A stretch of 64,000 bases of DNA. It comes from Dysgonomonas mossii (GTDB lineage Bacteria > Bacteroidota > Bacteroidia > Bacteroidales > Dysgonomonadaceae). Each line of letters begins with the position of its first letter. The stretch's first letter is position 1. Position numbers and translations under genes: made by a program. The DNA lies in NCBI RefSeq assembly GCF_004569505.1, contig NZ_SPPK01000001.1, positions 1,178,001 through 1,242,000 on the forward strand. Reading direction: 5' to 3'. Shown in pieces: positions 36,188 to 44,619 of the stretch. The notes below the pieces were generated by a model. That model was not told the origin of the DNA, ran no database searches, and worked only from the letters and a program-made list of their open reading frames with translations.

Positions 36188-36192
36188 CACAA

Positions 36193-37437
36193 ATGAACAA
36201 AATTAAGATCGCAATTATTGGCCTAGGGTATGTAGGCTTACCTCTAGCTAGGCTTTTTGCCACCAAATATCCGGTAGTCGGTTTTGATATTAATCAGGCA
36301 CGCATTAAGGAATTAATGTCAGGTGTTGATCATACCTTAGAGGTAGATGCTGATATTTTACAGTCTGTTTTGAAAAACGAAAATAGTGACAATATTGGCT
36401 TGTTTTGTTCTTGTAACTTAGAGGATATTAGTGACTGTAATTATTATATAGTAACTGTTCCAACACCTGTAGATAAAAACAATAGGCCAGATTTGACCCC
36501 TTTATATAAAGCGAGTGAAACAGTTGGGAAGGTTATCAATAAAGGAGATATCGTTATATATGAGTCAACAGTTTACCCCGGAGCTACAGAGGAAGACTGT
36601 ATTCCTGTAGTAGAAAAAATTTCAGGTCTGAAATATAATGTTGATTTTTTTGCGGGTTACTCTCCTGAAAGAATAAATCCGGGAGATAAAGAACATACTG
36701 TCGAAAAAATTAAGAAAGTAACATCCGGTTCTACACCTGAAGTTGGAGAAAAAGTAAATGCCCTTTATTCCTCAGTTATTAAAGCAGGAACGCATTTGGC
36801 TCCAACTATAAAAGTGGCAGAAGCGGCAAAGGTTATTGAAAACTCTCAACGGGATATAAATATTGCATTTGTAAATGAATTAAAGAAAATATTCGATAGA
36901 ATGAATATTGACACCAATGCTGTATTACAAGCTGCCGGAACGAAATGGAATTTCCTTCCATTTAAGCCCGGGCTGGTTGGAGGGCACTGCATCGGTGTAG
37001 ACCCATATTATTTGGCTCAAAAAGCGCAGGAATATGGCTATCATCCCGAAATCATACTTGCTGGTCGCCGCCTGAATGACAGTATGGGCGAGTACGTTGC
37101 TAGTGAGGTTGTTAAGAAGATGATTAAACAAGGTATACAAATAAAGGGGGCTAATATACTAGTTCTAGGAATTACATTTAAAGAAAACTGTCCCGATGTT
37201 CGTAATACAAAGGTTGTAGATGTAATTCGTGAACTCAAAGAATACGGTACAAATATAACAATTTATGATCCTTGGGCTAATCCAGAAGAAGTGGAGCATG
37301 AATATGGATTGGATATAGAAACCAAACTACCTAACGGCAAATTTGATGCTGTAGTGTTGGCGGTGAGTCATAAGGAATTTGAAGAATTAGATATGTCGTC
37401 TATTTCTAAATATAAGATTAAGTATAGTTTAAAATAA
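36193..37437 (+). CDS. UDP-N-acetylhexosamine 6-dehydrogenase (WbpO/TviB-like)
   Basis: This 414-residue UDP-glucose/GDP-mannose dehydrogenase superfamily member has [10 protein letters not shown] at the NAD site, [13 protein letters not shown], and the catalytic Cys in [25 protein letters not shown] is the form found in WbpO and TviB, which oxidise UDP-GalNAc or UDP-GlcNAc to the uronic acid. The C-terminus ends abruptly ([11 protein letters not shown]) without the usual DxKG/RL end, so the last 15-20 residues look lost or diverged. It forms a pair with the upstream epimerase. Confidence 0.92.
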   Translation: MNKIKIAIIGLGYVGLPLARLFATKYPVVGFDINQARIKELMSGVDHTLEVDADILQSVLKNENSDNIGLFCSCNLEDISDCNYYIVTVPTPVDKNNRPDLTPLYKASETVGKVINKGDIVIYESTVYPGATEEDCIPVVEKISGLKYNVDFFAGYSPERINPGDKEHTVEKIKKVTSGSTPEVGEKVNALYSSVIKAGTHLAPTIKVAEAAKVIENSQRDINIAFVNELKKIFDRMNIDTNAVLQAAGTKWNFLPFKPGLVGGHCIGVDPYYLAQKAQEYGYHPEIILAGRRLNDSMGEYVASEVVKKMIKQGIQIKGANILVLGITFKENCPDVRNTKVVDVIRELKEYGTNITIYDPWANPEEVEHEYGLDIETKLPNGKFDAVVLAVSHKEFEELDMSSISKYKIKYSLK

Positions 37438-37458
37438 AATTATTTCTATATAAAGATA

Positions 37459-38790
37459 ATGATTATTTCTATTATTATTTTTACGGTTATTATATTAACT
37501 ACCATTTGCAAAATAACAGAACCAATAAAAAATAAAAATTTTGGTCTTTTTGATTATTTTTTAATTTGGTTTACTTTTATATATGCACTAGTTCCTTTAT
37601 TAATAATAGGTTCGAATGATTATGTCTTTATGTCTTTTATAGGTTTAGATAAACAAAATAAAACAGAACTACAATATATCCCAGAATCTTTAATAATTCT
37701 AGTGTCTTACTTATGTATTATATTGGGGGGTAGAATAAAACAAACTTATTGGAGTATAAAACAAATTAATATAAGTGACCGATCTTTATTTCAGTATTCA
37801 ATTCTGTTTTTTATTCTCTCTATTTTCTTTTTTTTCTTTTTTATATCTAAATATGGCGGATTCGATTATGTTATTGCAAACTTATCCCGGATACGAAGTG
37901 GAGTAGATGAAAATAAGAGCTATTTAGGTGCATTTATGCTCATCCTATCGGATATAATAGTAGTGTCTTTTATAATCTGTTTATATTTGAAATTCAAAGG
38001 ATTTTTTAGAGGGAAAGTTATTGCTTCACTTTTTTTTTATATTATATTGGCGTCTGTTTTCTTTAAATTTTTTATTGGAGCAGGACGTGCTAATATTATT
38101 CTGCTATTTATATATATAACATTATCTTATTACTTTATAAAAACAAAAATTCCATATAGATTTTTATTTATAGGGATACCTATAAGTCTATTTGTTATTT
38201 TTTATGGAAAAGTATTCCTTTTCAATATATTCTCTGAATCAAACTCTATTGCATTTGTTGATGCAAGAAATAACCAAGAATCATATAGCTATTTTAGTAT
38301 GTTCATCCATGAATTCAATCATCAATTTTTCTCTATGAGTAATTTCTTAGAGAATAATTATGAGTCTCGATATATGAAAGATTATTGGGTTTGGTTACTA
38401 AAACCGTTAAAATTATTTGATAAATCAAATACATTCTATGATTCTATTTCATATTATAACACATATCTGATAAATCGGAAATGGGATAGTGAAATTCCTC
38501 CCGGATTTATAGGGCTTTCATATATCAATGGAAGCTTGATAGCGTTAACAATCCAATCTCTTTTATGGGGAAAACTGACTAAATGGTTAGATCTTTTATT
38601 TAAAAATAGCGATTTTAAAAATAAAGGAATTTTATTTGTTATATATATTCTTATATTTAATTATGGATGGTTCATATTTCAAAATGGAGATCCTGCTTTG
38701 ATTATTCAATATGGGCTTATATATATATTATTATTCTCTTATTTAATAATCCGCAAAAAAATAATTCTAGTAAAGGTCTTTGAAAATTAA
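37459..38790 (+). CDS. wzy: Oligosaccharide repeat-unit polymerase (Wzy-like)
   Basis: This 443-residue protein is very hydrophobic, with ten or more predicted membrane segments and low sequence conservation, as expected of Wzy. A large soluble loop of about 90 residues (SESNSIAFVDARNN through TFYDSISYYNTY) precedes the last helices. FIGAGRANIILL matches the O-antigen polymerase group with a conserved Arg facing the periplasm. It joins lipid-linked repeat units on the outer face of the inner membrane. Assignment rests on topology and on its place beside wzx and wzc. Confidence 0.82.
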   Translation: MIISIIIFTVIILTTICKITEPIKNKNFGLFDYFLIWFTFIYALVPLLIIGSNDYVFMSFIGLDKQNKTELQYIPESLIILVSYLCIILGGRIKQTYWSIKQINISDRSLFQYSILFFILSIFFFFFFISKYGGFDYVIANLSRIRSGVDENKSYLGAFMLILSDIIVVSFIICLYLKFKGFFRGKVIASLFFYIILASVFFKFFIGAGRANIILLFIYITLSYYFIKTKIPYRFLFIGIPISLFVIFYGKVFLFNIFSESNSIAFVDARNNQESYSYFSMFIHEFNHQFFSMSNFLENNYESRYMKDYWVWLLKPLKLFDKSNTFYDSISYYNTYLINRKWDSEIPPGFIGLSYINGSLIALTIQSLLWGKLTKWLDLLFKNSDFKNKGILFVIYILIFNYGWFIFQNGDPALIIQYGLIYILLFSYLIIRKKIILVKVFEN

Positions 38791-38809
38791 ATGTTTAATA
38801 TAATTATTT

Positions 38810-40039
38810 ATGGCAAATAAAGTCATAAAACAATCTATCTCTTTGAAGAAAAATGTATTATATATGTTTATGGCTAATTTTATATATGCATTGTCTAATT
38901 GGTTTCAATTGTCTTTGGTGTCAAAGTTTATGAATATCAATGATTTAGGTGAATATACACTATCTATTGCCATTGTTTCTCCATTATTTTTATTTTTCTG
39001 TATGCAGTTAAGATCATTAATTCTAACAGACCATAAGGATGAGTTTAGCTATGCTACCTATTTTTCATTTAGGCTTTTTACCAGTATTATTTTTTTGCTA
39101 ATTGTTTGTTTTTTAGGGATTCTCATGAGGTTTAATTTGTCTATATTAATTTTATATGCATTAATTAGATGTATTGAAGGAGTAGCTGATATATCTAATG
39201 GTAAATGTCAACAACTAGAGCAAATGAAAACTGTTTTTATATCAATTGCGTCTAAAAGTATTCTTTTGTCAATTGGATTCTTTGTTGGATTATATTTTTT
39301 TAAAAGTATTCAGCTTGGTTTCATTCTCGGCATAGCATCGATGTTAGTATTCTTACTATTTTATGATATAAAAAGAAATATGTTTGAAAAGTTTATCCTA
39401 AGGTCATTTGAATATAGATCTCTTTTAATAAAAGCCTTTCCTTTAGCTATTGTTATAGTTGTTATTTCTTTAAATACAAATATTTCAAAATTTTATATTG
39501 AATATTTTATAGATACTTCGACACAAGGTATATATTCATCTTTGTCTTATTGTATAATTCTAGGATCATTTATCGCTAACGCTATTGGTCAAACTGTCTC
39601 TCCCCGGCTTAGTCGATATTATCAAGAACGAGACAAAAAGAATTTTGACCAAATACAGAATAGATTTACTTTGTTTACAATAATAATAGGTGTTCTTGCT
39701 ATTATTATATCTATTTTTGGGGGAGAGTTTATTCTAAATTTCTTGTTCAATCAAACTATTGCTGCTTATAAAAATCAATTTGTTTTGATTATGGTATCAG
39801 GATTGTTTATATATATTGCCACCTCATTAGGCTATACTTTAACTTCAATGAGAGAATTCAAAATTCAGCCTTATATCAATGGAACTATTCTTTGTCTGAA
39901 TTTAATATGCTCGTATTTTCTTGTGAAAAATTATGGCATAAATGGAGCTATATACACTACAATATTCTGTTATGTTATTCAGGTTATTATAACTTATTCT
40001 ATTATTAAGAAAAAGAGTAAATTACAATTTTATAAATGA
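38810..40039 (+). CDS. wzx: Lipid-linked oligosaccharide flippase (Wzx-like, MOP superfamily)
   Basis: This 409-residue protein has about twelve membrane segments arranged in two halves, with NFIYALSNWFQLSLVSKFM at the first segment and GIYSSLSYCIILGSF before the second half. The spacing fits the polysaccharide biosynthesis (PST/MOP) family. It moves undecaprenyl-diphosphate repeat units to the periplasm. The end overlaps the next GT4 gene (ATGA). The assignment comes from topology and context. Confidence 0.85.
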   Translation: MANKVIKQSISLKKNVLYMFMANFIYALSNWFQLSLVSKFMNINDLGEYTLSIAIVSPLFLFFCMQLRSLILTDHKDEFSYATYFSFRLFTSIIFLLIVCFLGILMRFNLSILILYALIRCIEGVADISNGKCQQLEQMKTVFISIASKSILLSIGFFVGLYFFKSIQLGFILGIASMLVFLLFYDIKRNMFEKFILRSFEYRSLLIKAFPLAIVIVVISLNTNISKFYIEYFIDTSTQGIYSSLSYCIILGSFIANAIGQTVSPRLSRYYQERDKKNFDQIQNRFTLFTIIIGVLAIIISIFGGEFILNFLFNQTIAAYKNQFVLIMVSGLFIYIATSLGYTLTSMREFKIQPYINGTILCLNLICSYFLVKNYGINGAIYTTIFCYVIQVIITYSIIKKKSKLQFYK

Positions 40040-41124
40040 GGATATTACATGTTATTCCTAGTTTGTCCATAGGAGGTGCGGAGAAACTTCTCGTAGACTC
40101 TTTAAAATTATATACAGAAAGAAATATAGTTGTAGGATTATTGTTAATTAAAGAGACAGATTCTTTGTTATTTGATATGCTAGATCATAAAGATATAAAT
40201 ATTCATATCTTAAATAGAACTAGTTTTTATAATCCATCATTAATATTTAAAATAGGAAAGATTTTAAAGAAATATAATCTTGTACATGTTCATTTATTTC
40301 CATCATTATATTTTGTACCTCTTGCAAAGCTGTTAAAGAGACTCAAGCTTCCTTTAGTATATACAGAACACAGTACAAATAATAAGAGACGAAATAAGAG
40401 ATATTTGGATATATTAGAAACGTTTATTTATAATCGTTATAGAAAAATAATAACAATATCTCCAGAAGTAGATGAAGCACTTAAAAATCATGTTAACATA
40501 CCATCTAATAGGATTACTTTAATACCAAACGGAATAGATATTAAAAGATATCAAGATGCAAATTCTTATGAAAAAAAAATGTTCTTCGAAGGTGTTGATG
40601 CCAAAATATTAATTCAAGTATCAAGCTTCAGATATCCTAAAGATCAACAAACAATCGTACGAGCGTTAAAATTATTACCCGATAATGTTAAACTATTATT
40701 AGTTGGAGAGGGACCGCTCGTGGATCAGGTCAAATTATTGGTCTCTCAACTAGAGCTAAGTAATAGAGTCTTATTTTTAGGAATAAGAATGGATGTTCCT
40801 GAATTATTAAAAACCTCTGATATTATTATTTTATCATCAGCTTATGAAGGTCTTTCTTTGGCCTCATTAGAGGCTCTGTCTTCTGGAAGACCATTCTTAG
40901 CCAGTGACGTAAGGGGTATTCGAGAAACGGTTCTTGGCTTTGGTATTCTTTTTGAATATCAAAATGAAAATCAACTGGCAGATAATATTAAATTATTATT
41001 GTCTGATAAAGAGTACTATAATCAAACATCCTTAAAGTGCATGGATAGAGCAAGTAATTACAGTCTAGAAAAGATGGTGGATTCCTATATCAAGATTTAT
41101 AAGGAAATATTAAATAATGAATAA
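40036..41124 (+). CDS. GT4 glycosyltransferase
   Basis: This 362-residue GT-B enzyme starts with ILHVIPSLSIGGAEKLL, the N-terminal glycine-rich loop of the CapM/WcaL group. PNGIDIKRY and the SAYEGLSLASLEALS block (EX7E) give the retaining GT4 donor site. VHVHLFPSLYFVPLA is the acceptor-side loop. It overlaps both neighbours (wzx stop and the next GT4 start), indicating coupled translation. Donor unknown. Confidence 0.9.
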   Translation: MRILHVIPSLSIGGAEKLLVDSLKLYTERNIVVGLLLIKETDSLLFDMLDHKDINIHILNRTSFYNPSLIFKIGKILKKYNLVHVHLFPSLYFVPLAKLLKRLKLPLVYTEHSTNNKRRNKRYLDILETFIYNRYRKIITISPEVDEALKNHVNIPSNRITLIPNGIDIKRYQDANSYEKKMFFEGVDAKILIQVSSFRYPKDQQTIVRALKLLPDNVKLLLVGEGPLVDQVKLLVSQLELSNRVLFLGIRMDVPELLKTSDIIILSSAYEGLSLASLEALSSGRPFLASDVRGIRETVLGFGILFEYQNENQLADNIKLLLSDKEYYNQTSLKCMDRASNYSLEKMVDSYIKIYKEILNNE

Positions 41125-42262
41125 GCTCATTCGTATAACCACAGTTCCAATATCTTTGGATAAGCTTTTAGATAAGCAGATGGCTTTTATGAAAGATTAT
41201 TATAAAGTCATTGCTGTTTCTTCAAATGAATCTTTACTGAAGAAAATTGGAGAAAAAGATGGTGTTGATATCTATTGTGTTGAAATGACAAGAAAGATTA
41301 CACCTTTTCAAGATGTAAAAGCGATATGGAAACTTTATTGTTTTCTCAAGAAAGAGAAACCTTTATTTGTGCATACTCATACGCCGAAAGCTGGTATGGT
41401 TGGCATGGTCGCGGCATTGTTGGCAAAGGTTCCTAATAGACTACATACTGTAGCGGGTTTGCCACTCATGGAAACAAGGGGGCTGAAGCGAAAAGTACTG
41501 AATCTTGTAGAAAAAATAACTTATAAATGTTCTACAATAATATATCCTAATTCCAAAGGTTTAAGAGAAATTATAATAAAAGAGAAGTTGTGTCCTGAAA
41601 AAAAAATAAGAATAATAGGAAATGGTAGTTCGAACGGAATAAATACATCCTATTTTGATCCCATTAATATTTCTACTCTGGAAAGAGCCGATTTAAAAGA
41701 GTCTTTGAATATCGATAGTGATGACTTCGTATTTATTTTTGTTGGGCGCTTAGTTACGGATAAAGGAATAAATGAGTTGATCAGTGCTTTTGATGATATA
41801 TCACATCGTAATAGAAAAGTGAAGCTCTTACTTGTTGGTAACAGAGAGTCCGAACTCGATCCATTGAAAAAAGAAACTCTGGAGATAATTTCTAAAAACT
41901 CCAATATTATAGAGGTTGGTTACCAACCTGATGTAAGACCATATTTTGCTATTTCTGATGTACTAGTATTTCCTAGTTATAGAGAAGGGTTTCCGAACGT
42001 AGTTATGCAAGCCGGAGCGATGGGGTTAGCGTCTATCGTTACTGATATAAATGGCTGTAATGAGATTATAATCAATGATACAAATGGAGTTATTATTCCT
42101 CCTAAAAACTCATTAGAATTGCAACGTAGAATGGAATTGTATTTAAATAATAATGCATTACTTGCAAAACATAGGTCTAATTCACGAAAAATGATTGTAT
42201 CTCGATATGAACAGGAAATTATTTGGAGAACTTTATTATCAGAATATAAATCCTTAGAGTAA
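41117..42262 (+). CDS. GT4 glycosyltransferase (PglA/CapM-like)
   Basis: This 381-residue family 4 enzyme contains VHTHTPKAGMVG and NRLHTVAGLPLM, a pair of motifs typical of PglA-type enzymes that add HexNAc to undecaprenyl-PP-bacillosamine. The donor half has FVGRLVTDKGINEL and PSYREGFPNVVMQAGA (EX7E). Placement directly before the PglC-like gene, with a TAATG overlap, supports it being the second-sugar transferase. The exact donor (UDP-GalNAc or its uronate) is inferred. Confidence 0.88.
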   Translation: MNKLIRITTVPISLDKLLDKQMAFMKDYYKVIAVSSNESLLKKIGEKDGVDIYCVEMTRKITPFQDVKAIWKLYCFLKKEKPLFVHTHTPKAGMVGMVAALLAKVPNRLHTVAGLPLMETRGLKRKVLNLVEKITYKCSTIIYPNSKGLREIIIKEKLCPEKKIRIIGNGSSNGINTSYFDPINISTLERADLKESLNIDSDDFVFIFVGRLVTDKGINELISAFDDISHRNRKVKLLLVGNRESELDPLKKETLEIISKNSNIIEVGYQPDVRPYFAISDVLVFPSYREGFPNVVMQAGAMGLASIVTDINGCNEIIINDTNGVIIPPKNSLELQRRMELYLNNNALLAKHRSNSRKMIVSRYEQEIIWRTLLSEYKSLE

Positions 42263-42867
42263 TGTATCGCAACTTGTTTAAACGCATTTTAGATTTTGTA
42301 TGTTCACTAATAGGCTTCATAATTCTATTGCCAATATTTCTATTTCTGACAATATTTCTGACAATAGCAAATAATGGGAAACCTTTTTTCTTTCAACAAC
42401 GCCCCGGTAAGAACAATAAGATATTTGAAGTTGTTAAGTTTAGAACAATGAATGATAAAAAAGATGCGCAAGGAAATCTACTGTCAGATAAAGACAGATT
42501 AACGTCTCTTGGCAGATTTATTAGAAAAACTTCATTGGATGAAATTCCTCAATTAATAAATGTAATAAAAGGAGATATGAGTTTAGTTGGTCCTCGTCCT
42601 TTACTTCTCGAATATCTTCGTTTATATAATGAAAAGCAGATTCGCAGACATGAGGTTCGTCCAGGAATAACAGGATGGGCACAAATTAATGGTCGAAATG
42701 CTATTTCGTGGAAAGATAAATTTGAATTAGATGTATGGTATGTAGATAATATATCTATATCTTTGGATATAAGGATACTACTCCAGACCATATTAAAAGT
42801 GTTTAAATCGGAAGGTATAAGTTCAGACACAAGTCTTACCATGGAAAAATTTGAAGGGAACAAATAG
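42262..42867 (+). CDS. Phosphoglycosyl transferase (PglC/small monotopic PGT)
   Basis: This 201-residue monotopic membrane enzyme has one N-terminal re-entrant helix (RILDFVCSLIGFIILLPIF). FQQRPG, VVKFRTM and the catalytic SLDEIPQ (Asp-Glu dyad) follow, then MSLVGPRPLLLEY and RPGITGWAQINGRN. Without the extra N-terminal domains of WcaJ it matches the minimal PglC form. It transfers a phosphosugar from UDP-sugar to undecaprenyl phosphate, starting the repeat unit. The adjacent PglD/E/F-like genes make UDP-di-N-acetylbacillosamine the likely donor. Confidence 0.92.
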   Translation: MYRNLFKRILDFVCSLIGFIILLPIFLFLTIFLTIANNGKPFFFQQRPGKNNKIFEVVKFRTMNDKKDAQGNLLSDKDRLTSLGRFIRKTSLDEIPQLINVIKGDMSLVGPRPLLLEYLRLYNEKQIRRHEVRPGITGWAQINGRNAISWKDKFELDVWYVDNISISLDIRILLQTILKVFKSEGISSDTSLTMEKFEGNK

Positions 42868-42868
42868 G

Positions 42869-43459
42869 ATGAAGAAGGTGTATTTATATGGTGCAGGAGG
42901 GCATGCTAAAGTAATATTAGATATTCTTCAGTTAAACAATATCGTTGTTGAAAAAATATTTGATGATGATATAACCATAAAAGACTTTATGGGAATTCCT
43001 GTATCAAGAGAGAGCAGATCACCTCTGATTGTAAGTATAGGAGATAACATGATACGAAAAAAAATTGTTTCCACCTTCTCTAACATTAGATATGAAAGAG
43101 CAATATCACAAAAAGCAATAATATCTGGATCTGCTTTGGTAGAAGAAGGTACGGTGGTAATGCAAGGCTCAATTATACAATCTTGTGCTCGTATCGGCAA
43201 GCATGTAATAATAAATACTGCATCAACTATAGATCATGACTGTATTATTCACGACTTCGTACACATTGCACCTGGCTCAAATCTATGTGGAGAAGTTGAA
43301 GTAGGGGAAGGAACTTTGATTGGTGCAGGATCTACAATTATACAAGGAGTTAAAATAGGAAAATGGTGCAAAATTGGAGCGGGATCAGTAGTTACTCGAA
43401 ATATTCCGGATAATGTAGTCGCTATAGGAGCTCCTTGCAAAGTAACAAAACTTTTATAA
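42869..43459 (+). CDS. Sugar-nucleotide N-acetyltransferase (PglD/NeuD-like)
   Basis: The 196-residue product starts MKKVYLYGAGGHAKV, a PglD-type N-terminal UDP-binding Rossmann lobe. A left-handed beta-helix of hexapeptide repeats follows, from about residue 95 on, with TIDHDC carrying the catalytic His. It should acetylate the 4-amino group of UDP-4-amino-4,6-dideoxy-GlcNAc to complete UDP-diNAcBac. The ATG at 42869 follows the PglC-like stop by 1 nt; an upstream start within that gene is less likely. NeuD-type sialic acid O-acetylation is the alternative. Confidence 0.88.
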   Translation: MKKVYLYGAGGHAKVILDILQLNNIVVEKIFDDDITIKDFMGIPVSRESRSPLIVSIGDNMIRKKIVSTFSNIRYERAISQKAIISGSALVEEGTVVMQGSIIQSCARIGKHVIINTASTIDHDCIIHDFVHIAPGSNLCGEVEVGEGTLIGAGSTIIQGVKIGKWCKIGAGSVVTRNIPDNVVAIGAPCKVTKLL

Positions 43460-43460
43460 A

Positions 43461-44603
43461 ATGATGAATACTAATGAACGTATCTGGCTCTCTCTAGCAC
43501 ATATGGGAGGGCACGAACAGCGGTTTGTTCAAGAAGCTTTTGATACCAATTGGGTAGTGCCCATGGGCCCAAATGTGGATGCTTTTGAAACGGAATTAGC
43601 CGCATTCCTTCAGAGCAATGTATATGTCGCTGCGTTAAGTGCAGGAACAGCTTCTTTACATTTAGCTTTGATTATTTTAGGTGTAAAACAAGGAGATGAA
43701 GTCCTTTGTCAAAGCTTTACTTTTTCGGCATCGGCCAATCCTATAGTCTATCAAGGTGCAACTCCTGTCTTTATTGACAGTGAGAAAGATACGTGGAATA
43801 TGTCCCCGGAACATTTAGAAAGAGCTATAAAGGATCGGATATCTAAAGGCAAAAAACCTAAAGCAATTATACCCGTGCATCTCTATGGTATGCCCGCAAA
43901 GATAGAAGAGATACAAAGTATTTCCTCAAAATATGAAATACCGATCATTGAAGATGCCGCAGAAGCATTAGGATCGAGATATAAAAGCCAGCATTGTGGA
44001 ACTTTTGGTGAAATGGCTGTACTCTCCTTTAATGGGAATAAAATAATTACGACATCCGGAGGTGGTGCACTTGTCGCCCATAATGAGGAATATATAAAAA
44101 CGGCACGATTCCTGGCAACTCAGGCTAGAGATGCTGCGCCACATTATCAACATTCACATATCGGATATAATTACCGAATGAGCAATGTCGTAGCCGGAAT
44201 TGGTAGAGGGCAAATGCTTGTTTTAGAAGATAGAATCAAACAAAGACGAACAAATAATGAGTTTTATCGTAAAGGTTTAGAAAAAGTTGAAGGAATAAGT
44301 TTCCAAACAGAGCCTTCATCTGATTATTTTTCTAATTATTGGCTGACATCTATACTTGTTAATCCTTTAAAAACAGGAGGGAAAACGAGAGAAGATATAT
44401 ATGATGTATTAAACGAAAATAATATAGAATCCAGACCTTTATGGAAGCCAATGCATATGCAACCAATATTTAGCGGTTGCCCATATTATGGAGACGGAAC
44501 ATCTGAACGATTATTTAGAGAAGGGTTATGTCTTCCGTCTGGGACTAGTTTAAGTTTTGAAGATGTAGATAGAGTAATAAAAGCTATAGAAAGTATGTTC
44601 TAA
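43461..44603 (+). CDS. UDP-4-keto-sugar aminotransferase (PglE-like, DegT family)
   Basis: This 380-residue PLP enzyme has Lys194 in SFNGNKIITTSGGG, a form characteristic of PglE-type aminotransferases. EDAAEALGS is the cofactor Asp region and SAGTASLHLAL the phosphate site. It would convert UDP-2-acetamido-4-keto-2,4,6-trideoxyhexose to the 4-amine with glutamate. The start may be at 43461 or the next ATG. Its position between the PglD-like and PglF-like genes makes the pathway assignment firm at the level of a 2,4-diamino-2,4,6-trideoxyhexose. Confidence 0.92.
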   Translation: MMNTNERIWLSLAHMGGHEQRFVQEAFDTNWVVPMGPNVDAFETELAAFLQSNVYVAALSAGTASLHLALIILGVKQGDEVLCQSFTFSASANPIVYQGATPVFIDSEKDTWNMSPEHLERAIKDRISKGKKPKAIIPVHLYGMPAKIEEIQSISSKYEIPIIEDAAEALGSRYKSQHCGTFGEMAVLSFNGNKIITTSGGGALVAHNEEYIKTARFLATQARDAAPHYQHSHIGYNYRMSNVVAGIGRGQMLVLEDRIKQRRTNNEFYRKGLEKVEGISFQTEPSSDYFSNYWLTSILVNPLKTGGKTREDIYDVLNENNIESRPLWKPMHMQPIFSGCPYYGDGTSERLFREGLCLPSGTSLSFEDVDRVIKAIESMF

Positions 44604-44619
44604 ACCCAGAAGAATAAAA

